Source: Galaxea fascicularis
Lineage: Eukaryota; Cnidaria; Anthozoa; Scleractinia; Euphylliidae
Direction: 5' to 3'
NCBI GenBank assembly: GCA_948470475.1
Contig: OX419338.1
Span: 32,981,882 to 33,045,881, forward strand
Length of the DNA: 64,000 nt
Position 1 is the first letter of the stretch. Every line of letters starts with the position of its first letter. Positions 53,231-64,000 of the stretch are shown piece after piece. Below the pieces are notes generated by a model. The model saw only the letters and a program-made list of their open reading frames with translations, did not search any database and was not told the DNA's origin. The position numbers and the translations under genes are program-made.

Positions 53231-53818
53231 ATGTTGGATTTAAAATTCACATGGCATAAAATCTTCCATAATAATATTTAAAGACTTTCACAACGAGTTG
53301 ACAATCTTAATGTCACTACCTATAGTAATGTAAAGCAAAATTTCAGCTTTTTCTAGTCTTTTCCTCGGTACATTGGATAACTTCCAATCCCCCCTAATCT
53401 CCACCCCCCCCTCCCCCCCCCTCCCACACCACGCAATTTCCACTGACCAGAACATGCACACAGACATCCTTAAAACGATTTTCAGTTGTGTTTGTTGTAA
53501 AACCAAACCCTTAGCAATTATTCTAGCCAATCACCACCGATGAAAACGTTACAATGAGCCAAACAGAATAAGAGATAATTACATGTAAACGGTGTCGAGG
53601 GCGCCAAACGCATGCGCGCAAGTCATTAGTGCTTCTGATTGGTTGAGAAAGTGGCCCGAGATTTGCAATGCCATAAAAGAGCAAAGTGAAGCATAGGCAA
53701 AGCAAGTTAAGTTCCCCATTCAATTTTGAAAAGTTTTCAATTTAGTTCTACTGTTATCCAACGTATCCACAAGACGCGTACTGCTGGTTTCAATCTCTTC
53801 GTAAGTGGATCACTGAAG

Positions 53819-64000
<10,182 letters not shown>

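Overview
The window is nuclear DNA of an animal, most likely an anthozoan cnidarian and probably a stony coral. It is AT-rich, every gene is on the minus strand and split into short exons with GT..AG junctions, and much of the rest is transposon debris. One secreted protein has the PAN, EGF-like and fibrinogen-like layout typical of coral proteins annotated after skeletal organic matrix proteins. The organism is inferred from protein style; no species marker is present.

Three receptor-type genes lie head to tail on the minus strand, called A0, A1 and A2 here. A0 (545-6238, continuing left of base 1) begins with a signal peptide and an ephrin-receptor ligand-binding domain. A1 (10148-27276) is complete: 20 exons join in frame to 732 residues, giving a signal peptide, two copies of an unrecognised Cys-rich module, one EGF-like domain, a membrane segment, a tyrosine kinase and a tyrosine-rich tail. 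A2 (53819 to beyond 64000) has Eph-type fibronectin III domains followed by nearly the same membrane segment, kinase and tail as A1. The kinase resembles the FGFR/RET/Tie group and not Eph, so A2 pairs an Eph ectodomain with a non-Eph kinase.

The cause is visible. About 10.65 kb (7503-18152) is repeated as about 11.85 kb (49787-61634), covering the membrane exon, all cytoplasmic exons and about 2.6-4 kb of 3' flank. The upper breakpoint lies in the phase-1 intron before the membrane exon, so one cytoplasmic cassette serves two unrelated ectodomains. Each copy has since gained its own transposons.

Between A1 and A2 lies gene C (35628-40332), a secreted PAN/EGF/fibrinogen-like protein. Its promoter and signal-peptide exon are present a second time at 46803-48333. 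The region also holds a decayed LINE (ORF1 plus endonuclease, no reverse transcriptase), a piggyBac-like TTAA element, a foldback element with 251-bp arms and several tRNA-like SINE pieces. The 27.3-34.8 kb stretch has no gene I can support, but carries a well-formed type I hammerhead ribozyme motif (30413-30459) and four AGGTCA half-sites at DR1 spacing.

Exon coordinates were read by eye from splice sites, reading frame and exon-phase agreement. There was no transcript evidence.
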